Below are positions 50,337 through 60,700 of a DNA stretch of 64,000 bases, one piece after another. Source of the DNA: Ricinus communis (lineage: Eukaryota > Streptophyta > Magnoliopsida > Malpighiales > Euphorbiaceae). The DNA lies in NCBI RefSeq assembly GCF_019578655.1, contig NC_063257.1, positions 23,577,939 through 23,641,938 of the forward strand, read 5' to 3'. The translations under genes were made by a program, and so were the position numbers. Numbering within the stretch: position 1 is the stretch's first letter; each line of letters starts with the position of its first letter. Below the pieces are notes generated by a model. It was not told the origin of the DNA, made no database searches, and worked only from the letters and a program-made list of their open reading frames with translations.

Positions 50337-50607
50337 TGATGCAGTTCCACCATTGACATTGACGGAGGCTCAAGAGGAAGGCATGTTGAGCGTTCGCTCA
50401 AACGGACCTATCACGAGGGCTCGTGCCAAAGCTATTGCTCAAGCCACTTCGAGTATTGTCACCAAGGCCTTTGCAAGGAGTGGAGCGTCCTCAATCTCCA
50501 CACCCACCTTCAAGATTTTAGCATTGTCTACTTGGCGTGAAGAGATGATACAAACTCGAACCGGATACGTTCAAACACCAAGATAAGTAATGGTGAGAAA
50601 ATCAAAC
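50337..50607 (+). mobile_element. LTR 5' end of a CRM-like element, plus orientation
   Basis: The junction with satellite is TGATGCAGTTCC, the same TGATGCA start as the LTRs at 27089 and 51438. The frame beginning at GATGCA encodes a polyprotein-like tail with GPITRARAKAIAQA (see next entry). The fragment runs for 271 bases and then meets the terminal TATCA of an oppositely oriented LTR. The remainder of this element is not in the window to the right. It is probably the target into which the minus-strand element inserted. Confidence 0.6.
50338..50586 (+). pseudogene. LTR-embedded polyprotein C-terminal tail
   Basis: Open from GATGCA to a TAA at 50584-50586, 82 codons. It begins DAVPPLTLTEAQEEG and contains SNGPITRARAKAIAQATSS, comparable to the GGPMTRARSKR tail of the minus-strand element. 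It has no start codon of its own in the right place; it would be the end of an integrase reading into a 3' LTR. Upstream pol is absent here (satellite instead), so this is a fragment even though its frame is open. Confidence 0.6.
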
Positions 50608-51438
50608 TGATAAACGCTCTTTCTATTTAAGAGGAAGCACCCTTACTAATAAGTTCGAATTTGTCGCCCCAAGATCTAACTTGAAAGTTTGCAATTGATT
50701 ATGGAACTAACAAACTTAGCAATAGAACTACTAAGCCCTTTAGTTATAAATAGATGAAGAATGTTCAAACAACTCAAGAAACTAATAAAAAGTTAATTGA
50801 TTGATTAAACATGTAGATGTGAAACTAAATCAAACAAGTTAATTTAATCTCAAGAAATTCAATAAGGAACACCTTAAGGAATAAGAGTTAACAACTTAAA
50901 TAAAACTTCATTCAGAAATGTATATTGATCTTATGTCCTTTAGCCGAAATACATAGCTCTATTTATAGAGTCTTGAAATGATTCTAACCCTAAAAAGGAC
51001 TAAGAGATAAGCAATAAAGAATCAAACCCTAAAAGACTTCTAATGCGGTACGCCTCCTTCTCTAAGCATAAGTGGTGGCTGCCCTAGGGTTAGGTGAGAC
51101 CTCCAATGCTTCTAGAAACCCTAATGTGCGGCCCAATGCTTAGGGTGCGGCCCAATGCTTCTAGAAACCCTAGGAAAGCCTGTTGACTTTGATCCCTGAT
51201 CTTTGACCTTGACCTTGTTCCATGACCAGAAGTTTAAGCTTCATTAATAGCAATTAATGTCACTATCTTCAAGGCGTTGTTATCTTCATTAAAAGCACCA
51301 TCATTAGCCATCTTCAAAACATGCTCCAAGTAAGAATTTAAGGCTTGCTTGAACCTTTTACTCCTTGCTCGTGTCATTGGTCCTCCATAGGCTAGTGGAT
51401 CCATGCTAGTTGACTTAGATGCATCCTTGGTTGCATCA
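50608..51438 (-). repeat. 3' LTR of minus-strand CRM-like element
   Basis: On the minus strand it begins TGATGCAACCAAGG (ending at 51438) right after a polypurine tract and ends GCGTTTATCA (at 50608). That is 831 bp, close to the 865 bp of the LTR at 27089, which ends CCTATCA. It holds the last part of the integrase frame, then a TATA box. It also contains short direct repeats around 51119-51170 (GCGGCCCAATGCTT twice and CTTCTAGAAACCCTA twice). Confidence 0.75.
50960..50967 (-). promoter_or_regulatory. TATA box of minus-strand LTR
   Basis: TATAAATA on the minus strand, in CTCTATAAATAGAGC, about 470 bases into the LTR, a position matching the TATA box of the other CRM-like LTR. Confidence 0.6.
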
Positions 51439-51662
51439 TTCCCCCCCTCTTTGAAAGGATTTGACCTTGAATCAACGCCTTCATCAAAATCAAAAGGAGA
51501 CAAATCAGCAACATTAAAAGTAGCACTAACATTATACTCACCAGGTAAGTCAACTTTGTATGCATTATCGTTGATGCGCTCTATTACTTCAAATGGACCA
51601 TCACCACGTGGCATCAACTTTGATTTTCTTTGATTGGGAAACCTATCCTTCCTGAAGTGCAC
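51234..51662 (-). pseudogene. Integrase C-terminus and LTR-encoded tail
   Basis: An open stretch of about 142 codons on the minus strand, ending at a stop at 51234. It starts HFRKDRFPNQRKSKLMPRGD, then GPFEVIERINDNAYKVDL, which is the GPF/Y motif of a Ty3/gypsy integrase C-terminal domain. An acidic linker follows (FDEGVDSRSNPFKEGGNDA), then the tail GGPMTRARSKRFKQAL. The NDA codons are the TGATGCA at the LTR start, so the last 69 codons lie inside the LTR. No chromodomain is seen. A TAG at 51663-51665 separates it from the preceding segment. Confidence 0.85.
51439..51453 (-). other. Polypurine tract
   Basis: On the minus strand, CAAAGAGGGGGGGAA lies immediately before the LTR start TGATGCA. 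It would prime plus-strand DNA synthesis. It is also coding, in the FKEGGN codons of the integrase tail. Confidence 0.85.
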
Positions 51663-52520
51663 CTAAACCCAATCACCAACTTCAAATACCATCCTTTTGC
51701 AGCCCTTATTGCGTTGTTTGGTGATTTGTTCATTGCGTCTTTCCAAATTTGCACGCACTTGCTCATGCAACTTCAACACAAATTCAGCCTTCTTTGCACC
51801 ATCTAAATTCACTTGTTCACTCAAAGGTAAAGCAATCAAATCTAAAGGACTCAAAGGAATAAAGCCATAAACAATCTCAAATGGGCAAAATTGAGTAGAA
51901 GAATGCATACTACGATTATATGCAAATTCAACATGCGGCAAACAATCTTCCCATGTTCTCAAGTTTTATTTAACCATGGTCCTAAGTAATTGTGACAAAG
52001 TTCTATTTACTACCTCAGTTTGACCATCGGTTTGGGAATGACATGTAGTAGAAAAAAGTAATTTAGTTCCCAATTTACCCCATAAGGTCTTCCAAAATAG
52101 CTCAAAACTTGGTGTCCCTATCAACGACAATAGTTCTAGGCATACCATGTAAACGTACAATTTCTCTAAAGAACAATTCAGCAACATGTTGTGCATCATC
52201 GGTTTTCCTACATGCAATAAAGTGTGACATCTTTGAAAACCTATCCACCACAATAAAAATACTATCATGCCCATGCTTAGACCTAGGTAATCCAAGCACA
52301 AAATCCATAGATATGTCAATCCAAGGATAATTAGGTATGGGCAAAGGCATGTATAACCCATTAGGTTATGATTTAGACTTAGCTTGCTTGCATACAATAC
52401 AGTTAGCATATAATCTATTCACATCAGATTTCATTTTAGGCCAATAGAAATGATCATGCAAAACATCTAAAGTCTTTTGAACACCAAAGTGTCCCATCAA
52501 ATCACCTTCATGTGATTCTC
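51663..52520 (-). pseudogene. Integrase zinc-binding and core domains, broken
   Basis: Integrase would insert the element's DNA into the genome. The zinc-binding part (HEGDLMGH, then CIVC near 52390) ends the previous open stretch at a TAA (52366-52368). The core follows: [10 protein letters not shown] with the first catalytic Asp, VVDRDTKF with the second. A frame shift comes after DTKF, then [18 protein letters not shown] carries the catalytic Glu. A TAA at 51966-51968 interrupts before [16 protein letters not shown]. All three stops replace positions where related elements probably have Gln or Trp, which fits C-to-T decay. Confidence 0.88.
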
Positions 52521-53363
52521 TCACAAGCAATTCACGCATAGAACACATAGGAATGCATAGACGTTTTTCTTTGAACAAAAATCCATCATGTCTATAAAAT
52601 TTATCAATAGCACCATGTTCACAAGCATAGAAAATAGAACCAAAATCGTGGTCATCAACATACAAGTCTTTGATATACTCAAAACCAAGCAATTTTGTTT
52701 CTAGAGAAGCAAGTAAAGCATACCTTCTAGATAGTGCATCAAGAACTACATTTTCTTTACCTTGCTTGTACTTAATGACATATGGAAATGCTTCAATGAA
52801 TTCACTCCATTTAGCATGGCGCTTATTCAACTTGTTCTGTCCCTTCAAGTGCTTTAATGCTTCATGATCCGTGTGAATCACAAACTCCTTAGGTAGCAAA
52901 TAATGCTGCCAAACATTGAGTGCACGCACAAGAGCATACAATTCCTTGTCATAAGTTGGATATTTCAAGCTAGCTCCATTCAACTTTTCACTAAAATAGG
53001 CTATTGGCTTCCCATCTTGCATTAAAACAGCTCGAATACCTACACCAGAAGCATCACAATCAATTTCAAAAGTTTTGGAAAAATCCGGAAGTGAAAGAAT
53101 GGGAGATGAAGTAAGTTTGTCCTTTAGCATATTAAATGCATTTTCTTGTTGTTCTCCCCAATGAAACTTCATGTTCTTCTTTACAAGCTTGTTAAGTGGT
53201 GCGGCAGAATCAAGTCCTTGACAAACCTCCTATAGAAGCTTGCAAGCCCATGAAAGCTCCTCACATCACTAACATTCTTTAGTGTTGGCCACTCCTTAAT
53301 TGCTTTTACCTTATCTTCATCGACCTGAATTCCATTTTTACTAACAACAAAACCAAGAAACAC
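52521..53363 (-). pseudogene. RT end and RNase H domain
   Basis: The minus-strand frame from 53363 ([17 protein letters not shown], then [12 protein letters not shown]) is the end of RT and the connection. One base is out of register before [13 protein letters not shown] at 53172. RNase H, which removes the RNA strand during reverse transcription, follows within the 53172-52366 frame: [11 protein letters not shown] (Asp 40), [12 protein letters not shown] (Glu 77), [12 protein letters not shown] (Asp 102), DALSRR (Asp 145). All four expected acidic residues are present, so this part decayed little beyond its frame breaks. Confidence 0.9.
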
Positions 53364-53832
53364 AAGTTTGTTTGTGCAAAATCACACTTAGCAAGGTTAG
53401 CATATAAAGAATTCTCACGCAAAACCATCAACACCATCCGAACATGTTCAACATGCTCACTAAAGCTCTTACTATAAATCAAAATATCATCAAAGTATAC
53501 TACCACAAATTTACCAATATACGCACGCAAAACATGGTTCATTAGTCTCATAAAAGTACTTGGTGCATTAGTTAAGCCAAAAGGCATGACCAACCACTCA
53601 TACAAACCAAATTTAGTTTTGAATGCTGTTTTCCACTCATCACCTATATTCATTCTAATTTGGTGATAGCCACTTCTCAAATCAATTTTAGTAAAGATAA
53701 CACTTCCATGCAATTCATCTAACATATCATCTAACCTAGGAATAGGATGACGATATTTAATGGTAATCTTGTTAATTGCACGACAATCAACACACATACG
53801 CCAAGACCCATCTTTCTTAGGGACTAACAAAA
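53306..53832 (-). pseudogene. Reverse transcriptase domain, 5'-truncated
   Basis: The minus-strand frame begins [20 protein letters not shown] at the satellite junction, so everything upstream of this RT motif is lost. It continues with [14 protein letters not shown] (first catalytic Asp), [17 protein letters not shown] and [11 protein letters not shown] (the catalytic DD pair, with Phe before it). The frame breaks near 53375: CDFAQTN should continue into [10 protein letters not shown], and one T appears to be missing from a T run. It belongs with the RNase H and integrase segments downstream. Confidence 0.9.
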
Positions 53833-56386
53833 AATTAACTCATTTAAGAGGTTCTTTTCTCATACTCACAAATATACAAAAATTACGAGGTTGTTTTCTC
53901 ATATTAAAAGATTTACCCCTTATACGAGGCAGTTTTCTAAGACTCGCATTTACACTACTTTTACGGGGTTATTTTCTCATATTCAAAAAATATACATGTT
54001 CTACGGGGTTATTTTCCTATATTGGTAAATATACCACTTTTACAGGATCGTCTTCACATATTAAATTATTAGCACTATTATGGGATTGTTTTCTCAAATT
54101 CATAAATATACACGTCTTATGGGGTTATTTCCTTATATAGACAAATATAGCCCTTACACGGGGTTGTTTTCTCATATTATAAAATTGACCCATTTAAGGG
54201 GATTGTTTTCTCATACTAAAAAATATGCCACTATTATGGGGTTATTTCCTTAGATTCATAAATATCCCTATTTTACGGGGTTGTTTCCACATATTAAAAA
54301 ATTTATCCCTTCTACGAGGCTGTATTCTCAAACTCGCAATTACACTACTTTTACAGGGTTATTTTCTCAAATTTAAAAATATACACGTTTTACGAGGTTT
54401 TTTTCTTATATTGAAAAATATACCACTTTTACGAGGTCGTTTTCTCATATTAAATTATTAGCACTATTATGGGGCTGTTTTCTCAAATTCAACAATATAC
54501 ATGTTTTACGGGGTTATTTTCTTATATTGACAAATATACCCCTTTTACGGGGTTGTTTTCTCATATTATAAATTAATCCATTTAAGGGGTTGTTTTCTAA
54601 TACTTACAAATATACCAAAATTACAGGGTTACTTTCCCGATTGATAAATATTCCCGTATTACAGGGTTGTTATCTCATATTCAAAAATTTACCCCTTCTA
54701 CGACTGTTTTCTCATATTAAAAAATTTACTCCTTCTATGAGGCTGTTTTCTCAGACTCACAATCACACTACTTTTAGGAGGTTGTTTTCTCAGGTTCATA
54801 AATATACAGGTTTTATGGAGTTATTTTCTTATATTGATAAATATATAACTTTTACAGGGTCATTTTCTCATATTAAATTATTAGCAATATTATAGGGTTG
54901 TTTTCTCAAATTCATAAATATACACGTTTTACGGGTTATTTTCTTATATCGACAAATATACTCCTTTTACGGGATTGTTTTCTCATATTATAAAATTAAC
55001 CTATTTAAGGGGTTGTTTTCTCATACTCACTAATATACCACAATTACAAGATTATTTCCTCAGATTCATAAATATCCCCGTATTACGGAGTTGTTTTCGC
55101 ACAATAAAAAATTTACCCCTTCCATGAGGATGTTTTCTCATATTAAAAAATTTACCCTTTCTACGAGGCTGTTTTCTAAGACTCACAATTACTCTACGTT
55201 TACTGAGTTGTTTTCTTAGATTCATAAATATACACCTTTTATGGGGTTATTTTCTTATATTGATAAGTATACCACTTTTATGGGGTTGTTTTCTCATATT
55301 AAATTATTAGCACTATCATGGGGTTGTTTTCTCAAATTCATAAATATACACGATTTACGAGGTTATTTACTTATATCGACAAACATAGCCCTTTTACAGG
55401 GTTGTTTTCTCATATTATAAAATTAATCCATTTAAGGGGTTGTTTGCTCATACTCACAAAAATACCAAAATTACGAGGTTATTTTCTCCGAGTGATAAAT
55501 ATCCCCATATTACAGGGTTGTTTTCTAATATTGATAAATATACCCCTCCTACGGGGTTGTTTTCTTATATTAAAAAATTTACCCCTTCTACGAGGTTGTT
55601 TTCTCAGACTCACAATTACACTACTTTTATTGGGTTGTTTTGTCATATTTATAAATATATACGTTTTACGGGGTTATTTTCTTATATCGACAAACATACC
55701 CCTTTTACGGGGTTGTTTTCTCATATTATAAAATTAACCCATTTATAGGGTTGTTTTCTCATACTCACAAATATACCACAATTACGGGGTTATTTCCTCA
55801 GATTCATAAATATCTCCGCATTACTGGGTTATTTTCTATTATTTATGAATATACTTCTCTTACGGGGTTCTTTTTTCATATTAAAAAATTTATCCCTTCT
55901 ATGAGGTTATTTTCTCAGACTCGGAATCACACTACTTTTACTAGTTTATTTTCTCAGATTCATAAATATACACGTTTCACGATGTTATTTTCTTATATTG
56001 ATAAATATACCACTTTACAGGGTCATTTTCTCAAATTAAATTATTAGCACTATTATAGGGTTGTTTTCTCATACTCACAAATATACCACAATTATTGGGT
56101 TATTTTCTCAGATTCATAAATATCTCCGTATTACAGGGTTATTTTCTATAATCGAGAAACATTCCCCTTTTACGAGGTTATTTTCTCATATTGTAAAATT
56201 AACCCATTTAAGCGGTTATTTTCTCATAGTTATAAATATACTACAATTACGGGGTTATTTCCTCACATTGATAAATATCCCCGTATTACGGAGTTGTTTT
56301 CACATATTAAAAAATTTATCCCTTCCATGAGGTTGTTTTCTCATATTAAAAAGTTTACCCGTTCTACGAGGTTGTTTTCTCATACT
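53833..56386 (+). repeat. 39-bp satellite array, type C, plus sense
   Basis: About 65 monomers in plus orientation, with a much longer higher-order unit than types A and B. Monomer middles follow a fixed order: YIDKYTTFT kind, then a 38-bp one with AAATTATTAGCACTATTA, ATTCATAAATATACACG, ATCGACAAACATACC, ATTATAAAATTAACCCATTT, ACTCACAAATATACCAAAAT, GATTGATAAATATCCCCGT, two CATATTAAAAAATTTACC kinds, AGACTCGCAATTACACT, and AGATTCATAAATATACACG. The landmark AAATTATTAGCA occurs at 54063, 54452, 54875, 55301 and 56038. Spacing is therefore 389-426 bp, or twice nearly that. The first bases abut the truncated RT. Confidence 0.93.
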
Positions 56387-56387
56387 T

Positions 56388-56777
56388 CTTGATTCAAGTT
56401 TAATTTATCCCATATCTGATAGCTCGTGGGTGAGTCCTGTGCAGGTTGTACCAAAGAAAGGAGGGATGATTATGATAAAGAATGAGAAGGACGAATCGAT
56501 ACCAACAAGGAGGATAACCGGTTTTCGGGTTTGCATCGATTACAAGAGGCTAAATGATGCAACTCGGAAGGACCACTTTCCCCTTCCGTTTATTGATCAG
56601 ATGCTTGAGCGTCTTTTGGGCCATATGTTTTACTGTTTTCTTGATGGTTTTTTAGGTTATTTCCAGATACCAATCGCACCTGAGGACCAGGAGATGATAA
56701 CATTTACTTGCCCCTATGGGACGTTCGCATACCGGAGGATGCCATTTGGTTTATGCAATGCACCTGCCACTTTTTAG
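56388..56777 (+). pseudogene. Athila-like reverse transcriptase, first part
   Basis: Frame from LDSSLIYPISDSSWVSPVQ through VVPKKGGMIMIKNEKDE, RVCIDYKRLNDATRKDHFPL, FIDQMLERLLGHMFYCFLDG (with the first catalytic Asp) and YGTFAYRRMPFGLCNAPATF. The extra segment after VVPKKGG and the ATRKDHFPLPFIDQML motif are typical of Athila RTs. It ends at a TAG (56775-56777) where ATFQRCM is expected, so a Gln codon CAG has become TAG. The frame continues unchanged after the stop. Confidence 0.9.
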
Positions 56778-57251
56778 AGATGTATGATGACAATCTTTCA
56801 CGATATGATTGAGGAGTCTATGGAGGTTTTCATGGACGACTTGTCAGTGTTCGGTAACTCTTTCTCACACTGCTTGTCTAATTTAGAGCGCATGCTTGCA
56901 CAATGTGTTGAGGCAAATTTAGTTCTTAATTGGGAAAAATGTCATTTTATGGTGAGAAAGGGTGTTTTGTTGGAGCATAAGATTTCACATGCAGGGATGG
57001 AGGTAGATAGAGTGAAGGTAGAGACCATATCGAAATTGCCACTCCCTAGTTCTGTTAAGGCTGTTACGAGCTTCCTCGGGCATGCTGGCTTTTATAAGAG
57101 ATTCATTAAGGATATTTCTAAAATAGCTAGGCCTCTTACTCAATTTCTTGTTAAGGATGTACCTTTTATGTTTGATTCAAATTGCTTACAGGCTTTTGAG
57201 TTATTAAAAAAGTTACTAACCACAGCTCCTATCATGGTTTCACTTAATTAA
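56778..57251 (+). pseudogene. Athila-like reverse transcriptase, second part
   Basis: Continues in the same frame: RCMMTIFHDMIEESMEVFMD then DLSVFGNSF, with FMDD as the catalytic pair. Next come LVLNWEKCHFMVRKG, GMEVDRVKVETISKLP, and SFLGHAGFYKRFIKDISKIA. It ends at a TAA after APIMVSLN, before GLPFELMCDASD, the start of RNase H. The RT core residues are preserved although the gene is interrupted. Confidence 0.9.
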
Positions 57252-57708
57252 GGGCTGCCTTTTGAACTCATGTGCGATGCTAGTGACTATGCAATTGAAG
57301 CTGTTCTTGGATAGTAGGTTGAGAAGAAGTTCCAGCCTATCTATTACGCTAGCAAGACATTGACAGATGCCCAAGAGCACTGTACCACCACTGAGAAGGA
57401 GCTGTTAGTTGTGGTTTATGCCTTCGACCAGTTCTATTCATACCTTGTGCTATCAAAGATCATCGTTTATATGGACCATTCGGCATTCAGGTACTTGTTC
57501 GGAAAGAATCGCTAAACCAAGATTGAACAGATGGATTCTATTCTTGCAGGAGTTTGACAAAGAAATCAAGGATAAAAAGGACACTGAGAACTTGGCAGCG
57601 GATCACTTATCAAGGTTGGAGAACCCGAGCTTGGCGGCACTTGATGAGAGGGCCATTGATGATAGCTTCCCTAATGAGCATTTGTGCTCATTGCAAGTAT
57701 ATACCTAA
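57252..57708 (+). pseudogene. Athila-like RNase H domain, broken
   Basis: GLPFELMCDASDYAIEAVLG is followed by two TAG codons, then QPIYYASKTLTDAQEH, TTEKELLVVVYAFDQF and IVYMDHSAFRYLFGKN. About two bases are missing at this point and the frame shifts to AKPRLNRWILFLQEFDKEIK, DTENLAADHLSRLENPS and DDSFPNEHLCSLQV. The RNase H acidic positions (CDAS, EKEL, MDHS, ADHLS) are recognisable. The integrase that should follow is absent; satellite begins at about 57712. Confidence 0.88.
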
Positions 57709-57711
57709 TTA

Positions 57712-60700
57712 GGGGTTGTTTTCTCAAACTCGCAATTATACTATTTTTACGAGGTGGATTACTCACATTCAAAAATATACATGTTTTACGGGGTTATTTT
57801 CTTATATTGATAAGTATACCACTTTTACAGGATTGTTTTCTCATATTAAATTATTAGCACTATTATAGGGTTGTTTTCTCAAATTCACAAATATACACAT
57901 TTTACGGGGTTATTTTCTTATATCGACAAACTTACCCCTTTTATGGGGTTATCTTCTCATATTATAAAATTAACCCATTTAAGGGATTATTTTCTCATAC
58001 TCATAAATATACTACAATTACAAGGTTATTTCCTCAGATTCATAAATATCCCCGTATTACGAGGTTGTTTTGACATATTAAAAAATTTACCCATTCCACG
58101 AGGCTATTTTCTCATATTAAAAGATTTACCTGTTCTACGAGGCTATTTTCATGGACTTGCAATTACACTACTTTTACGGGGTTGTTTTCTCAGATTCATA
58201 ACTATATACGTTATATACGTTTTATGGGATTATTTTCTTATATTGATAAGTATACTACTTTTACGGGGTTGTTTCTCATATTAAATTATTAGCATTATTA
58301 TGGGGTGGTATTCTCAAATTTATAAATATACACGTTTTACGGGGTTATTTTCTTATATCGACAAACTTACCCCTTTTATGGGGTTGTTTTCTTATATTAT
58401 AAAATTAACCTATTTAAAGGGTTGTTTTCTCATACTCACAAATATACCATAATTACGGGGTTATTTCCTCAGATTCATAAATATCCCCGTATTACGGGGT
58501 TGTTTTCACATATTAAAAAATTTATCCATTCCACGAGGCTGTTTTCTCATATTAAAAAATTTACCCGTTCTAAGGGGCTGTTTTCTTGGACTCGCAATTA
58601 CACTACTTTTACGGGGTTGTTTTCTCAAATTCATAAATATACACATTTTACGGGGTAATTTTTTTATATTGATAAATATACCACTTACAGGTTATTTTCT
58701 CATACTAAATTATTAGCACTATTATGGAGTTGTTTTCTCAAATTTATAAATATACACATTTTACGGATTTATATTTTTATATTGACAAATATACCCTTTT
58801 TACGGAATTATTTTCTCATATTGTAAAATTAACCGATTTAAGGGGTTGTTTTCGCACTCACAAATATACTAAAATTACAGGGTTATTTTCATCGATTGAT
58901 AAATATACCTACATTACGGGGTAGTTTTCTCATATTAAAAAATTTACCCCGATTGATAAATAACCTCGTATTATGGTGTTGTTTTGTAATATTTATAAAT
59001 ATACCCCTCTTACGGGGTTGTTTCCTCATATTAAAAAATTTATCCCTTCTACGAAGCTGGTTTCTCAAACTCGCAATTACACTACTTTTACGGGGTTGTT
59101 TTCTCAGATTCATAAATATACACGTTTTACGGATTTATTTTGTTATATTGATAAATATACTACTTTTACGGGGTTGTTTTTCTCATATTAAATTATTAGC
59201 ATTAATATGAGGTTGTTTTCTCAAATTCATAAATATACATGTTTTACGTGATTTTTTTCTTATATGGACAAATATACCCCTTTTACGGGGTTGTTTCCTC
59301 ATTTTATAAAATTATCCTAACTAAGGGGTTATTTTCTCATACTCACAAATATAGCACAATTACGGGGTTATTTCCTCAGATTTATAAATATTCCCGTATT
59401 ACGGAGTTGTTTTCACATAATAAAAAATTTACCCTTCCACGAAGCTGTTTTGTCATATTAAAACATTTATCCGTTCTACGAGGCTGTTTTCTTAAATTCA
59501 CAATTACACTACTTTTACGGGCTTATTTTCTCATATTCATGAATATACATATTTTACGGGGTTATTTACTTATATTGATAAAATACCACTTTTACGGAGT
59601 TGTTTCCTCATATTAAAAAATGTATCCCTCCTACGAGGCTGTTTTCTGAGACTTGCAATTATACTAATTTTACGGGGTTGTTTTCTCATATTCATAAATA
59701 TACACGTTTTACGGGGTTGTTTTCTCAGATTCATAAATATACATGTTTTACGGGGTTATTTTCCTATATTGATAAGTATACCACTCTTACGGGGTTATTT
59801 TCTCATATTAAATTATTAGCACTATTATAGGGTTGTTTTCTCAAATTCATAATTCTACACGTTTTACGTGCTTATTTTCTTATATCGACAAACATACCCC
59901 TTTTATGGTGTTACTTTCTCATATTATAAAATTAACCCATTTAAGGGATTGTTTTCTCATACTCATAAATATACCATAATGACGCGGTTATTTCGTCAGA
60001 TTCATAAATATCCCCGTATTACGGGGTTGTTTTCACATATTAAAAAGTTCACCCATTCCATAAGGCTGTTTTCTCATGTTAAAAAATTTACTCGTTCTAC
60101 AAGGCTTTTTTCTTCGATTCGCAATTATACTTTTACAGGGTTGTTTTTTCAGATTCATAAATATACAAGCTTTAAGGGGTTATTTTTGTATATTGATAAT
60201 ATAGCACTTTCACGTGGTCATTTTCTCATACTATATTATTAGCGCTATTATGGGATTCTTCTCTCAAATTATTAAATGTACACGTTTTATGGGGTTATTT
60301 TCTTATATTGATAAATATACACCTTTTACGGGGATGTTTTCTTATATTATAAAATTAACCTATTTAAGGGATTATTTTCTCATACACACAAATATTCCAA
60401 AATTACGGAGTTATTTTCTTCGATTGATAAATATCCCTGTATTAAGGGGTGTTTTCTCATATTAAAAAATTTACCCCTACTACGAGGCTATTTTCTCAGA
60501 CTCGCAATGACACAACTTTTACGGGGTTATTTTCTCAGATTCAAAAATATATACGTTTTACGAGATTATTTTCTTATTTTGATAAATATACCACTTTTAC
60601 GTGGTCGTTTTCTCATATTAAATTATTGGCACTATTATGGGGTTGTTTTCTCAAAAATTATAAATATAAATATTTTACGGAGTTATTTTCTTATATCGAC

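Larger units (their letters stand above)
50608..53832 (-). mobile_element. CRM-like Ty3/gypsy element, 5'-truncated
   Basis: Reading on the minus strand: RT (partial), RNase H, integrase, polypurine tract, 3' LTR. The 5' LTR, gag, protease and the start of RT are missing; at 53832 the sequence passes directly into satellite of the opposite orientation. The integrase has a GPF-type C-terminal domain and no typical chromodomain. It ends in the GGPMTRARSKR tail, which lies inside the LTR. In-frame overlap of polypurine tract, TGATG LTR start and polyprotein tail is the arrangement I recall for CRM elements. At least three frameshifts and three stops make it dead. It sits between type B (minus) and type C (plus) arrays. 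Confidence 0.88.
56387..57711 (+). mobile_element. Athila-like Ty3/gypsy RT-RNase H fragment
   Basis: A 1.3-kb non-satellite insert with no LTR, primer-binding site, gag, protease or integrase. The left edge is CTCATAC joined to TTCTTGATTCAAG, and the right edge is TATACC followed by TAATTAGGGGTTG. No target duplication is visible. The coding content is clearly from an Athila/Tat-type element, a different lineage from the CRM-like copies. Truncation at both ends inside a satellite suggests recombination or repair-mediated capture, or a deleted nested insertion. Confidence 0.85.

Noticed and set aside
50990..51180. Telomere-like AACCCTAA motifs
   Set aside because: Only scattered CCCTAA or CCCTAG words occur within an LTR, not tandem telomere repeats.
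50337..51438. A 1.1-kb TIR DNA transposon with TGATGCA ends
   Set aside because: Each end is the start of a CRM-like LTR with a polyprotein tail reading inward. A polypurine tract and integrase lie outside the right end, and no transposase is present.
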